From the NCBI RefSeq assembly GCF_016907655.1, contig NZ_JAFBCL010000001.1, positions 4,746,001 to 4,810,000 on the forward strand: a stretch of 64,000 bases of DNA, read 5' to 3'. A program made the translations under genes and the position numbers. Of this stretch, positions 19,212-27,334 are shown piece by piece; within the stretch, counting starts at the first letter, position 1; the number at the start of each line of letters is the position of its first letter. Below the pieces are notes generated by a model. The model did no database searches and was not told where the DNA came from. It worked only from the letters and a program-made list of their open reading frames with translations. Origin of the DNA: Saccharothrix algeriensis (GTDB lineage Bacteria > Actinomycetota > Actinomycetes > Mycobacteriales > Pseudonocardiaceae).

Positions 19212-19245
19212 GAGGTGCAGCCTACGGTCTCTAGGCTCTAGTGCC

Positions 19246-19968
19246 ATGCGACCGGACGCCGTACACAGGGTGCTCGACGCCGAGCTGGCCGCCGCGCGGG
19301 AGCGCCGGGACGGGGAACCGCCCAGGGTGCTGGACGTGGGCGGGGGCAGCGGCGTCTGGGCCGTGCCGCTGGCCGTGGCCGGGTGCGCGGTCACGGTCGT
19401 GGAGCCCAGCCCGAACGCCCTCGCGACGCTGCACCGCCGCGCCACCGAAGCCGGTGTTGTGGATCGCATCACGGCGGTCCAGGGCGACACGGACGCCCTG
19501 GGCGCCGACGCGTCCGCCGACCTGGTGCTCGGGCACGGCCTGCTGGAGGTCGTGGACGACGCGTCGGTCGCGCTGGCCGCCCTGGCGCACGCCGCCGCGC
19601 CCGGTGGCGCGGTGTCGGTGCTGGTGGCGAACCGGTACGCGGCCGTGCTGCACCGGGCGATCGCGGGCCGGCTGGTCGACGCGCGGCGGCTGCTGGACGA
19701 CGACTCGGGGCAGCTCGACGGGACGCGGGAGCCGCTGCTGCGCCGGTTCGACGTGGCCGGCCTGGAAGCGCTCGTGCAGGACTCGGGCCTGAAGGTCGAG
19801 CTGCTGCAGGGCCACGGCGTGGTGTCCGACCTGGTGCCCGGGGCGGTGCTGGAGGGCAACCCGGGCGCGGCGGAGTCGCTGGCGGAGCTGGAGCTGGCCG
19901 CCGCCACCCGCTCCCCGCTGCGGGACGTGGCCGCGCGGCTGCACGTGCTGGCCCGTCGCCCGGCGTGA
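19246..19968 (+). CDS. Class I SAM-dependent methyltransferase
   Basis: A 240-residue methyltransferase. Motif I VLDVGGGSGVWAVPLA lies at about residues 27-42 and motif II is VTVVEPSPNALATLHRR. The segment GLLEVVDDASVALAALAHAAAPGG, with motif III-like VSVLVANRYA, follows. The domain order is like CmoM/SmtA-type enzymes, but the substrate cannot be inferred. It is divergent from the ParA-like gene with only 34 bases between, so promoters overlap. Confidence 0.8.
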   Translation: MRPDAVHRVLDAELAAARERRDGEPPRVLDVGGGSGVWAVPLAVAGCAVTVVEPSPNALATLHRRATEAGVVDRITAVQGDTDALGADASADLVLGHGLLEVVDDASVALAALAHAAAPGGAVSVLVANRYAAVLHRAIAGRLVDARRLLDDDSGQLDGTREPLLRRFDVAGLEALVQDSGLKVELLQGHGVVSDLVPGAVLEGNPGAAESLAELELAAATRSPLRDVAARLHVLARRPA

Positions 19969-20021
19969 GTTTCCGGTAGAAACGGGAGCGGCAACCCGCT
20001 GCCGACCGCCAGGAGCCCCGC

Positions 20022-20054
20022 ATGGGAGAGCCGCACTTACCCGAGGCACGTTGA
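20022..20054 (+). CDS. Possible 10-residue leader peptide with a TTA codon
   Basis: An ATG with AGGAG seven bases upstream opens the frame MGEPHLPEAR, and its TGA shares one base with the ATG of the sigma factor. The leucine is a TTA codon, very rare in such GC-rich genomes and the codon read by the developmental bldA tRNA in Streptomyces. This would couple sigma-factor translation to the leader. It is only 10 codons, so chance is possible. Confidence 0.4.
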   Translation: MGEPHLPEAR

Positions 20055-20641
20055 TGGCCGGGGACCCGCCACCGGAGCTGCTGGAGAGCGAGGTGCGCCG
20101 GGCCGTCGCGGGCGACCGGCTCGCCACGGCCTGGCTGCTGGCCTCGATCCGGCCGCTGGTCGTGCGCTACTGCCGGGCCAGGGTGGGCCGCCACGAGCGC
20201 TCGTTCGCCTCGGCGGACGACGTGGCGCAGGAGGTCTGCCTCGCCGTGCTGATGTCGTTGCCGACCTACCAGGACCACGGGCGGCCGTTCCTCGCGTTCG
20301 TCTACGGCATCGCGGCGCACAAGGTGGCCGACGCGCACCGCGCGGCGTTGCGCAACCGGGCCGAACCCGTGCCCGAAGTGCCCGACGCGCCCAGCGAGGA
20401 GGACGGGCCCGAGCAGAGCGCGCTGCGCGCCGAGCTGTCGCGCCACGTGGCGGCGCTGGTGGACGTCCTGCCCGACAAGCAGCGGGAGGTCCTGCTGCTG
20501 CGCGTGGTGGTGGGGATGACCGCCGAGCAGACCGCCGCCGTCGTCGGGTCCTCGCCGGGCGCGGTGCGGGTGGCCCAGCACCGGGCGCTGTCGCGGTTGC
20601 GCAAGGAGGTCGGCGCCGCCCGGTCCACCGCGAGGGCCTAG
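20054..20641 (+). CDS. sigD: ECF sigma factor, SigD-like
   Basis: A 195-residue sigma-70-type factor. Region 2 holds IRPLVVRYCRARVG, SADDVAQEVCLAVL and GRPFLAFVYGIAAHKVADAHRAA. Region 4 holds LPDKQREVLLLRVVVGMTAEQTAAVVGSSPGAVRVAQHRALSRLRKE. The run of blocks closely resembles mycobacterial SigD as I remember it. No own ribosome site is clear; its ATG overlaps the stop of the tiny leader frame. No anti-sigma (RsdA-like) gene follows, unlike in mycobacteria. The gap 20642-20873 holds no convincing gene. Confidence 0.87.
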   Translation: MAGDPPPELLESEVRRAVAGDRLATAWLLASIRPLVVRYCRARVGRHERSFASADDVAQEVCLAVLMSLPTYQDHGRPFLAFVYGIAAHKVADAHRAALRNRAEPVPEVPDAPSEEDGPEQSALRAELSRHVAALVDVLPDKQREVLLLRVVVGMTAEQTAAVVGSSPGAVRVAQHRALSRLRKEVGAARSTARA

Positions 20642-20873
20642 TGGCCGCGCCGAGTGCCGCCGGCAGGTCGCGGGCGACCTCGGGGGCGCCGGCGAACCCG
20701 CCGCGGCGCACGTCGACGGCGGTGGCGGCGAACCCCGCGGTCGGCGCCTCGTCGCCCGGTCGCCTTCCCCCCGGCGACGCGGGCCGCCCGCCAGGCGCGC
20801 AGGTGGTCCCGTTCGGCGGTGTGGGCGTGGTTCACGAGGTGCGCGGCCACACCAGGTCTCTACTCTGCGACAA

Positions 20874-21974
20874 GTGGACCCGCTGCTGCCTTACGTCGCC
20901 GAGCTGAACCTCGTCGACCACCACTGCCACGGGGTGTTGCGGGAGGACCCGGACCGGATCGGCTTCGAGGAGATGCTGACCGGGGCGGACGTCGTGAGCC
21001 CGTGGGGCACGTCGCTGTTCGACTCGGCGGTGGGGCTCGCGGTGCGGCGCTGGTGCGCGCCCCTGCTCGACCTCTCGCCGCACGCGCCCGCCGACGAGTA
21101 CGTGGAGCGGCGGCGGTCCCTGGGCGCGGCCGAGGTCAACCGGGCGTTCCTGGTGGCGTCGGGCATCTCGACGTTCCTGGTGGACGGCGGGCTGTGGCCG
21201 GAGCGGCTCGTCGGACCGGCGGTCTTCACCGGTTCGCGTGAACTCGCGGTGCTCCGCTTGGAACGGCTCGCCGAAGAGGCGATCATCGAGGGCGCGGCGG
21301 GGTTCCCGGATCGGGTGCGGACTGCTCTGGAGACCACGCCGGCCGTGGCGGTGAAGTCGATCGCGGCGCACCGGGTGGGGCTGGCGCTGTCCGGTGAGCG
21401 CCCGTCCGACGCGGCCGTGGTGGCGGCGTGCGAGCGGTGGCTGGCGGGCGGCGGCGGTCGGTGCGCCGACGAGGTGCTGTCGCGGTTCCTGGTGTGGGAG
21501 GCGCTGGAGCGGGCGCTGCCGGTGCAGTTCCACGTCGGGTGCGGCGACCGGGACCTGGCGCCGCACCGGGCGGACCCGTCGCTGCTGGCGGACCTGCTGC
21601 GGGCGACCGAGCGGCTGGGCGTGCCGGTCCTGCTGCTGCACAACTACCCGTTCCACCGCACCGCGGGGCACCTGGCGCAGGTGTTCCCGCACGTGTTCGT
21701 GGACCTCGGGCCGGCCGCGCACGCCGTGGCGCACCAGGCGAGCCGGGTGCTGGCCGAGGCGCTGGAGGTCGTGCCCTACGGGAAGTTCCTGTTCTCGACC
21801 GACGCCCGCGGCCTGGCCGAGCTGTACCACCTGGGCGCGCTGTTCTTCCGGCGCGCGCTGTCGGACTTCCTGCTGGCCGGGTTGCGCCGGCACGCCTTCG
21901 CGGAGGCGGACGCGGTGCGCATCGCTCGCCTGATCGGGTCGGAGAACGCGCGCCGGGCCTACCGGTTGGACTAG
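20874..21974 (+). CDS. Amidohydrolase-2-type metal hydrolase
   Basis: A 366-residue TIM-barrel amidohydrolase. The metal-binding NLVDHHCHG has the H-x-H pair near residues 16-18. Later ligands are likely in VQFHVGCGDRD, LLLHNYPFHRTAGHL and FSTDARGLAELYH. Proteins of this shape resemble the N-terminal half of FluG-like enzymes, but here there is no glutamine-synthetase half. The substrate is unknown. It starts at a GTG with no strong ribosome site. Confidence 0.78.
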   Translation: MDPLLPYVAELNLVDHHCHGVLREDPDRIGFEEMLTGADVVSPWGTSLFDSAVGLAVRRWCAPLLDLSPHAPADEYVERRRSLGAAEVNRAFLVASGISTFLVDGGLWPERLVGPAVFTGSRELAVLRLERLAEEAIIEGAAGFPDRVRTALETTPAVAVKSIAAHRVGLALSGERPSDAAVVAACERWLAGGGGRCADEVLSRFLVWEALERALPVQFHVGCGDRDLAPHRADPSLLADLLRATERLGVPVLLLHNYPFHRTAGHLAQVFPHVFVDLGPAAHAVAHQASRVLAEALEVVPYGKFLFSTDARGLAELYHLGALFFRRALSDFLLAGLRRHAFAEADAVRIARLIGSENARRAYRLD

Positions 21975-22031
21975 ACTCCTCGAACGCGCGTTCGACCCCG
22001 CTCGGTGTCGGGCGGGAGCCGAGGAGGGGTC

Positions 22032-23309
22032 ATGGGCCGCAGCGCCAACCTGCCGCGCGGCCTGGTCGACCGCTTCCGCGCGCGAGGCGGCACGTGGCCG
22101 GACGACACCGGCTGCGCGGTGCTGCACGTCGACATGGACGCCTTCTACGCGTCCGTGGAGATCCGCGACGACCCGGCCCTGGCCGGCAAGCCGGTGGTCG
22201 TGGGCGGCACGGCGCACCGGGGCGTGGTCGCGTCGGCGAACTACCTGGCCCGCGAGTACGGCGTGCGCTCGGCCATGCCGACGTCGCACGCCCGCAGGCT
22301 GGCCCCGCACGCGGTGTTCGTCCCGCCGGACTTCACCAAGTACCGGGAGGTCTCGCGCGGGGTCATGGCGATCTTCCGCGACATCACGCCGCTGGTCGAG
22401 CCGCTGAGCCTGGACGAGGCGTTCCTGGACGTCGGCGGGGCGCTGCGGCGGCTGCGGTCGACCCCGGGAGCGGTGGCGCAGCTCGTCCGGAGCCAGGTCG
22501 AGCAGGCGCACGGCATCACCTGCTCGGTGGGCGTGGCGCCGACGAAGTTCCTGGCGAAGCTCGCGTCGGGCCTGTGCAAGCCGGACGGCATGATGGTGGT
22601 GCCGAAGTCCGCGGTGCTGGAGTTCCTGCACCCGCTGCCCGTCACGGCGCTGTGGGGCGTGGGCAAGCGCACCGCCGAGCAGCTCGACCGCATCGGCCTG
22701 GAGACGATCGCCGACGTGGCCGCCACCCCGCTGCCCCGGCTGCGGCGCGTGGTGGGCGCGGCGCTGGCGGAGCACCTGCACGCCCTGGCCCAGGGCCTGG
22801 ACGACCGCCCGGTGGTGCCCGCGAGCAGGGAGAAGTCGATCGGGGCCGAGGAGACCTTCGAGGTCGACCACTTCGACCGCGAGCTGCTCAAGCGGGAGCT
22901 GCTGAGGCTGTCCGAGCGCTCCGCGGGCGCGCTGCGGGCGCGCGGCCTGCGCGGCCGGACGGTGTCGATCAAGGTGCGGTTCGCCGACTTCACGACGATC
23001 ACCCGGTCGAAGACGCTGCGGGTGGCGACCGACGTGGCGCAGGAGGTCTACCGGACGGCGGCGGCGCTGCTGGCGGAGCAGGTGCCGCCGGGCGCGGTGC
23101 GGCTGATCGGCGTGCGGATCGAGCAGCTGGTCGAGGGCGGGGGCGGCGAGCAGCTGCTGCTCGACGCGCCCGAGCGCGGCCGGCGGGAGGCCGAGCAGGC
23201 CGCCGACCTGGCCCGGACGCGGTTCGGCGCGGCGGCGGTGAAGCCCGCCTCGCTGCTGTCCGCCGCCCCGGTCCAGCCCAACGAGCCGCAGCCCGGACCC
23301 GACCGCTGA
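22032..23309 (+). CDS. dinB: DNA polymerase IV (Y family)
   Basis: A 425-residue translesion polymerase. The catalytic acidic motif VLHVDMDAFYASVE lies at about residues 33-47 and PLSLDEAFLDV at about 127-137. The helix-hairpin-helix LWGVGKRTAEQLDRIGLETI follows, then the little finger with GRTVSIKVRFADFTT. GAGGAGG precedes the ATG. Residues 1-30 are a short basic leader. It would bypass damaged bases with low fidelity. No LexA box is obvious in the 57 bases upstream. Confidence 0.94.
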   Translation: MGRSANLPRGLVDRFRARGGTWPDDTGCAVLHVDMDAFYASVEIRDDPALAGKPVVVGGTAHRGVVASANYLAREYGVRSAMPTSHARRLAPHAVFVPPDFTKYREVSRGVMAIFRDITPLVEPLSLDEAFLDVGGALRRLRSTPGAVAQLVRSQVEQAHGITCSVGVAPTKFLAKLASGLCKPDGMMVVPKSAVLEFLHPLPVTALWGVGKRTAEQLDRIGLETIADVAATPLPRLRRVVGAALAEHLHALAQGLDDRPVVPASREKSIGAEETFEVDHFDRELLKRELLRLSERSAGALRARGLRGRTVSIKVRFADFTTITRSKTLRVATDVAQEVYRTAAALLAEQVPPGAVRLIGVRIEQLVEGGGGEQLLLDAPERGRREAEQAADLARTRFGAAAVKPASLLSAAPVQPNEPQPGPDR

Positions 23310-23346
23310 CCGGGGTCCGGGCGGGCCGTTCGGGTGGTCGGCGCGC

Positions 23347-24030
23347 GTGGACCGGCCGGCCGGGCCGATCACCGGGCACCCTGTGGGGGTGGACCGGTTC
23401 TGGGGCCTGCTCGGCCCGGCCGAGCAGGCCGTGCTCGGCGCGACGGGGACGGAGCGCGACTACGCCTCCGGCGCGGTGGTCTGCCACGAGGGCGAGGTCA
23501 CCCGCCACGTCCTGGTGATCCGCCGGGGCCTGCTGCGCGTCACCGCCACGAAGGCGGGCGGGGGCGAGAAGGTGCTGGCGGTCCGGGGCGCCGGGGACAT
23601 CGTCGGCGAGCGCTCGGCGATCGACGGGCTGCCCCGGTCGGCGACCGTGCGCGCCCTGGGCGCGGTGCGCGCGCTGATCATCTCGGCGGCCGGCTTCGCG
23701 TCGCTGTGCCGGGAGCACCCGCGCATCGCGTGGGCCGTGCTGACCGTCGTGGTGGCCCGCCAGCGCGACACCGACCGGCAGCGCGTGCAGATCAGCGGCA
23801 CGGCGACCCAGCGGGTGGCGGCGGTGCTGATCGACGTGGCGCTGGAGCGCGGCATCGCCGACCAGGGCGCCGTGTCGCTCAGCCAGGAGGAGTTGGCGGG
23901 CATCGCCGGGACGTCCCGGGAATCGCTCGTGCGGGTGCTGCGGTCGCTGCGCGAGGAAGGCATCATCAGCACCGGCCGGCGCAAGGTCGAGATACTTCGG
24001 GTGGACCGCCTCTACGACCTCACCACGTGA
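23347..24030 (+). CDS. Crp/Fnr-family transcriptional regulator
   Basis: A 227-residue regulator. The cyclic-nucleotide-type beta-barrel (about 20-130) includes CHEGEVTRHVLVIRRGLLRVTA and GDIVGERSAIDGLPRSATVRAL. A dimer helix and a winged helix-turn-helix follow (SLSQEELAGIAGTSRESLVRVLRSLREEGII). The arginine in RSATVRAL fits a phosphate-binding cassette, so cAMP is possible. The start may be the GTG at 23383 instead. No cysteines for an iron-sulfur cluster are present. Confidence 0.85.
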   Translation: MDRPAGPITGHPVGVDRFWGLLGPAEQAVLGATGTERDYASGAVVCHEGEVTRHVLVIRRGLLRVTATKAGGGEKVLAVRGAGDIVGERSAIDGLPRSATVRALGAVRALIISAAGFASLCREHPRIAWAVLTVVVARQRDTDRQRVQISGTATQRVAAVLIDVALERGIADQGAVSLSQEELAGIAGTSRESLVRVLRSLREEGIISTGRRKVEILRVDRLYDLTT

Positions 24031-24147
24031 CGGGCGCGCGTCCCTGACCTGCGCGGGGAACAATTCCGCCCCAGTGCGTCACCTGACGCAGAACACCGGC
24101 GCGAACCCCTCTACAAATGAGCTACGCCCAGTCCAGAGGGGGAGCAG

Positions 24148-24417
24148 ATGAAGCACCAGGAGCACTCCGCCAAGGCCCGTCGCCGGCTCACCGAGCGCCT
24201 CGCCTGCACGCTCGTCTTCACCGCCGTCCAGCTGTGGGCGGCTGCCGTGATCGTCACCCAGCTGAAGACCAGCGGCGTCGTCGCCCTGGCCGTGGCGCTG
24301 GTCGTGTCCGGTGGCCTGCTGGCCGTGCACGACGCCTGGCAGGAGGTGCGCTCCGAGCGGCGCGGGCCCGAGGCCGGGGCCGAGGCCGGGATCGGGGAGG
24401 ACCTGGCCCGGCTCTGA
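24148..24417 (+). CDS. Small two-helix membrane protein
   Basis: An 89-residue protein with a basic start (KHQEHSAKARRRLTERLA) and two hydrophobic segments (about 20-42 and 46-62). A charged tail rich in Glu, Ala and Gly follows. GGGGGAG lies upstream of the ATG. I do not recognise the family. A strong hairpin follows at 24461-24498. Confidence 0.65.
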   Translation: MKHQEHSAKARRRLTERLACTLVFTAVQLWAAAVIVTQLKTSGVVALAVALVVSGGLLAVHDAWQEVRSERRGPEAGAEAGIGEDLARL

Positions 24418-24460
24418 AATGACCACGCGGTGGCCGACGAGGGGCGGTCGCCGTGTCCCT

Positions 24461-24498
24461 GAGACCTTCCGCGGGCGGTCGGGCCCGCGGAAGGTCTC
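24461..24498 (+). terminator. 15-bp hairpin terminator
   Basis: GAGACCTTCCGCGGG and its exact complement flank an eight-base loop (CGGTCGGG), then TT. It lies 44 bases after the small membrane protein and before the AbiEi-like gene, so it should end forward transcription. Confidence 0.8.
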
Positions 24499-24556
24499 TT
24501 CACGTGTGTCGCCCGGTGTGCTGCCTGGTGTGCTGTCCGGCGTGTCGCCCGGCGAG

Positions 24557-24584
24557 TTGTCCACAGGTCCCGGAGTTGTCCACA
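24557..24584 (+). promoter_or_regulatory. Two DnaA-box-like TTGTCCACA sites
   Basis: TTGTCCACA occurs at 24557-24565 and again at 24576-24584 in the same orientation, 19 bases apart. Each is an exact match to the high-GC actinobacterial DnaA box. They lie 52-79 bases upstream of the AbiEi-like start. Two boxes alone do not make an origin. They could titrate DnaA or be a gene-family promoter feature. Confidence 0.5.
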
Positions 24585-24635
24585 ATCCGCGAATCCACCG
24601 TCGACCGGCCGCCGCGAACCGCCGATCGTGGACCC

Positions 24636-26102
24636 ATGCACACCGCGAACCGAGCCACCATCAGCCTCGACGCCCTGGCCGCCCTGTTCCCGCACCGCGT
24701 CTGCACCGCCGCGGAGCTGCTGGGCCTGGGCCTGCCCGACGCCGCGCTGGCCGCCCGCTGCCGGCCCGGCGGCCCGTGGCAGCACGTCCTGCCCGGGGTC
24801 CTGCTGCTGAGCCGAAGACCACCGAGCCGCCCGCAGCTGGCGCAGGCGGCCCTCCGCCACGCCGGGCCGGGGGCCCAGCTGACGGGGCTGGACGCCCTGC
24901 ACCTGCACGGGATGCGCGCGGTGCCCGCCGCGGGTCCGGTGCGGGTGCTGTCCGCCAGGCCGGCGGGCTCGACGGAGCGGGTCCGGGTGACGAGGGTCCG
25001 CGAGCTCCCGCCGCCGGTCCTGCGGAAGGGATTCCTGACCGCGCCGCTGCCGCGGGCCGCGGTCGACGCGGCCAAGACCCTCCTGCCGGACCGGGAGGCG
25101 GTGCGGGCGGTGCTGACGGAGGTCGTGCGGCGGGGCGGCGTGCGGGTGGCGGAGCTGGCCGCGGGCCTGTCGCGCGGGGCCGAGCCGATGAGGCAGGTCC
25201 TGCGCGACCTGTCCGACGGCATCCGGACGGTCCCGCAGGCGTGGGCGAGGCAGGTGCTGGCCGACCTGCCGCTGCCGCCGCCGAGGTGGAACGCGCAGGT
25301 GGCCACGCCGGAGGGCGTCCTGCTGGGGCGGGCGGACGTCTGGTGGGAGGGCCTCGGCCTGGCCTGGCAGCTGTCCCCGCACCCGGCCGACCTGCTCCGG
25401 GCGGTCGGCGTGGTCGTCCTGCGCACCACGCCGCAGGAGCTGCGCCAGGCGCCGAGCGCGGTGGCCCGCGCACTCGACCGGGCCGCCGCCCAGGCCCGCG
25501 CCCGCCCGTGCCCCCAGGCCGTGGCGATCACCCCCGCCCCGCATCCCGCCCCGCACCTCATGGCGGAACCCGTTCCGCACTCCGCCCGGCACCCCGCTCC
25601 GCACCCCGCCCGGCCCCTCACGGCGGAACCCGCTCCGCACTCCGTTCCGCATCCGGCACCCCACGCCGCTCGATATCCCGCCCGGCACCCCACAGGGGAG
25701 CCCGCCCCGCGCTCCGCTCTGCATCCCGCCCGGCGCCCCGGCCCGCACCTCACGGCGGAGCCGACCGCCGGTAGCGGTTCACGCTCGTGGAAGAGCGTTA
25801 GCGAGAGCGCGATCGCGAGTGCTGCCGGTGCGGGGGCCGGCCTGGGTGCGAGTGCGGGTGCGCAGTCCGTGGTGGAGGCGAACGCGGCTACCGGTTCGCG
25901 GTCCGTGGTGAGGGCGGGTACGGGTTCGCGGTCCGTGGCGGGGGCGGGTGCCGGTTCGCGGCTGGGTGCGGGTGTCGGCTCACCGTGTGCCGGGAAAGCG
26001 GCTCGCGGTACCGGCTCGCGGCCCTCGGCAGCACCGAGCGCCGCACCACCTCGCGAGGTGATCCCTCCACCCGATCTGCCGGCGCAGCTCGCGCCCTCGT
26101 GA
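24636..26102 (+). CDS. AbiEi-like protein with a long repetitive tail
   Basis: A 488-residue protein. Residues 1-95 resemble the N-terminal winged domain of actinobacterial AbiEi-type proteins (RVCTAAELLGLGLPDAALAAR, PWQHVLPGVLLL, LTGLDALHLHGM). Residues 95-285 resemble the linker and a shortened nuclease-like core: the EGVLLGRADVWW start is present, but it runs directly into LAWQLSPHPADLLRAVGVVVL, dropping the acidic/lysine core expected of VSR/DUF559 folds. From about residue 288 the tail is unlike any fold: four rough repeats around AEP-PHS-HPAPH, then Gly/Ser/Ala repeats around GSRSV. The enzyme part is therefore doubtful and the tail looks repeat-expanded. Confidence 0.6.
   Translation: MHTANRATISLDALAALFPHRVCTAAELLGLGLPDAALAARCRPGGPWQHVLPGVLLLSRRPPSRPQLAQAALRHAGPGAQLTGLDALHLHGMRAVPAAGPVRVLSARPAGSTERVRVTRVRELPPPVLRKGFLTAPLPRAAVDAAKTLLPDREAVRAVLTEVVRRGGVRVAELAAGLSRGAEPMRQVLRDLSDGIRTVPQAWARQVLADLPLPPPRWNAQVATPEGVLLGRADVWWEGLGLAWQLSPHPADLLRAVGVVVLRTTPQELRQAPSAVARALDRAAAQARARPCPQAVAITPAPHPAPHLMAEPVPHSARHPAPHPARPLTAEPAPHSVPHPAPHAARYPARHPTGEPAPRSALHPARRPGPHLTAEPTAGSGSRSWKSVSESAIASAAGAGAGLGASAGAQSVVEANAATGSRSVVRAGTGSRSVAGAGAGSRLGAGVGSPCAGKAARGTGSRPSAAPSAAPPREVIPPPDLPAQLAPS
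25540..25990. repeat. In-frame degenerate tandem repeats in the AbiEi-like gene
   Basis: From 25540 to about 25765 a unit of roughly 60-75 bases recurs, containing CTCA-GGCGGAACCCG and TCCGCAC pieces. From 25865 to 25960 units of 36, 30 and 30 bases begin GTCCGTGG and end GGTTCGCG. Both keep the reading frame and create the low-complexity tail. Confidence 0.7.
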
Positions 26103-26258
26103 CGCCCCTTCCACATCCGGCAGGCCCTGCTCCGCGCCAAGCAGGTCCGCTCCCGCCCATCAAGCCCGACCCCACGCCCGAGAGCCCGCTCGACCCCCAG
26201 GAGGTCTATGCACTCATGAAGTCCGTCATCACGCTCCACGCAACCGGTTCATCGGCTT

Positions 26259-26310
26259 CGACACGGGCTGACACGGGCACCGACACGGGCTGACACGGGC
26301 ACCGACACGA
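26259..26310. repeat. 22-bp tandem repeat, about 2.3 copies
   Basis: The unit GACACGGGCTGACACGGGCA plus CC occurs twice in a row and begins a third time with GACACGAG. It is itself built of two similar 11-mers. It lies just after the AbiEi-like gene in non-coding DNA. Confidence 0.7.
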
Positions 26311-26437
26311 GGGCGACACCCGCTGCCGGTCTTCGGCGCACTGCCGGCGGCGGAACGGCCTGTGGGCGGTCTGCGGGGCGGCTGGTGGGCGGGGCAGCAC
26401 ACCGGGCGTTGCGGGGCGCGGCCGGGTGCCGTCATCG

Positions 26438-26502
26438 GATGCTGTCGTGAGGTGCTGTCGTGAGGTGCTGTCGTGAGGTGCTGTCGTCGGGTGCTGTCGA
26501 CG
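26438..26502. repeat. 13-bp tandem repeat, five copies
   Basis: Five successive units of GGTGCTGTCGTGA occupy exactly 65 bases. Units 2 and 3 are identical, and units 1, 4 and 5 differ by one or two bases. The region is non-coding, and copy number may vary between strains. Confidence 0.85.
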
Positions 26503-26796
26503 CGGGGGGCGGAGGGGGGAGTGGGCTCCCGGAGGTGTTCCGGTGAGTGCTTCGTGATCGCCTTCGTGGTCCCGAACCACGGGGACGGGTGGCGGTGAAG
26601 GTCTCGTACGAGTGTCATTTTCCTCACACCGCTGCCTGTCGGCGGTGGGGTGGGGCTTGACGAATGGCCCGCAGGGTGGTTTTTCCGACCTCACGAAGGT
26701 CTGACCGTTGACCCGTGAGGATGATGGTGACCGAAGGAACCGCTCAGGGGCGAGGACTGGGTAGTCGCCGGGCCTCGCGAATCGTATCCTGGTTGT

Positions 26797-26817
26797 GACG
26801 CCCCCAAGTGGGGCGTC
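26797..26817 (+). other. Hairpin in the DUF3040 leader
   Basis: GACGCCCC and GGGGCGTC form a perfect 8-bp stem around CAAGT, seven bases after a possible -10 (TATCCT). If transcription starts nearby, the hairpin would sit at the 5' end of the messenger and could stabilise it. An alternative is an operator. Confidence 0.45.
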
Positions 26818-26880
26818 CGCCGGGACCGGCGGCAACCGTGAACACCCGGCGCCCGCGACCGCTGTGCCGGAGGAGGAGCC

Positions 26881-27264
26881 ATGCCACTCTCCGAGCACGA
26901 GCAGCGACTGCTCGACCAGATCGAGCGCGCGCTCTACGCCGAGGACCCGAAGTTCGCATCCACCGTGCGCGGCGCCAAGCTGCGCAAGCCGTCCCGACGG
27001 CGTCGCATCCAGGGCATCGTGCTGTTCGCCGTTGGTGTGGCCCTGCTGGTGACGGGTGTGATGTTGCCGAAGCTCGCTGGTATCCCGGTGGTGAGCGTGG
27101 TCGGCTTCCTGGTGATGTTCTTCGGCGTGCTGCTCACCGTGACGACGTTGCGTCGTGGTGAGCAGGGTGCCGAGGAACCCGCCGAAGAGGGAAGTCGGCC
27201 GAGCCGCAGCTCGTTCTCCCAGAAGATGGAAGAACGTTTCCGTCGTCGCCTAGAGGACGAGTAG
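26881..27264 (+). CDS. DUF3040 membrane protein
   Basis: A 127-residue protein of the actinobacterial DUF3040 family. The conserved start MPLSEHEQRLLDQIERALYAEDPKFAST precedes two hydrophobic segments (about 44-61 and 66-86) and a charged tail (RSSFSQKMEERFRRRLEDE). Its function is unknown, but it is usually found near mraZ and the division cluster. AGGAGGAG precedes the ATG. Here a transglutaminase/DUF58/MoxR operon and repeats separate it from mraZ. Confidence 0.9.
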   Translation: MPLSEHEQRLLDQIERALYAEDPKFASTVRGAKLRKPSRRRRIQGIVLFAVGVALLVTGVMLPKLAGIPVVSVVGFLVMFFGVLLTVTTLRRGEQGAEEPAEEGSRPSRSSFSQKMEERFRRRLEDE

Positions 27265-27282
27265 CCGAACCACCCGCGTCCA

Positions 27283-27314
27283 CGGCCCGCCCCCCGTTCC
27301 GGGGGAGCGGGCCG
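27283..27314 (+). terminator. Hairpin terminator after the DUF3040 gene
   Basis: CGGCCCGC (27283-27290) pairs with GCGGGCCG (27307-27314), with inner C/G pairs around GTTCC. It begins 18 bases after the stop. No T run follows. Confidence 0.7.
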
Positions 27315-27334
27315 CGCAGTATGCCCGGAACAGG

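Larger units (their letters stand above)
26103..26880. other. Gene-free region with short repeats, before the DUF3040 gene
   Basis: I find no convincing gene in these 778 bases. The first part is low-complexity and includes two tandem arrays listed separately. A small inverted repeat CCTCACG (26689-26695) with CGTGAGG (26714-26720) lies farther on. TATCCT at 26785-26790 is a possible -10 for the DUF3040 gene, but no good -35 is seen. Long frames on the reverse strand are low-complexity and rejected. Confidence 0.6.

Noticed and set aside
20641-20907. Forward frame after the SigD-like gene as a possible anti-sigma factor
   Set aside because: No membrane segment or anti-sigma motif is visible and composition is Ala/Pro/Arg-biased; reverse frames here look only faintly protein-like.
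24557-24584. Chromosomal origin of replication
   Set aside because: Only two DnaA-box-like sites, no dnaA or dnaN neighbour and no box cluster.
26206-26898. Reverse frame of 230 codons before the DUF3040 gene
   Set aside because: It crosses tandem repeats, is rich in Pro, Arg and Thr and has no recognisable domain.
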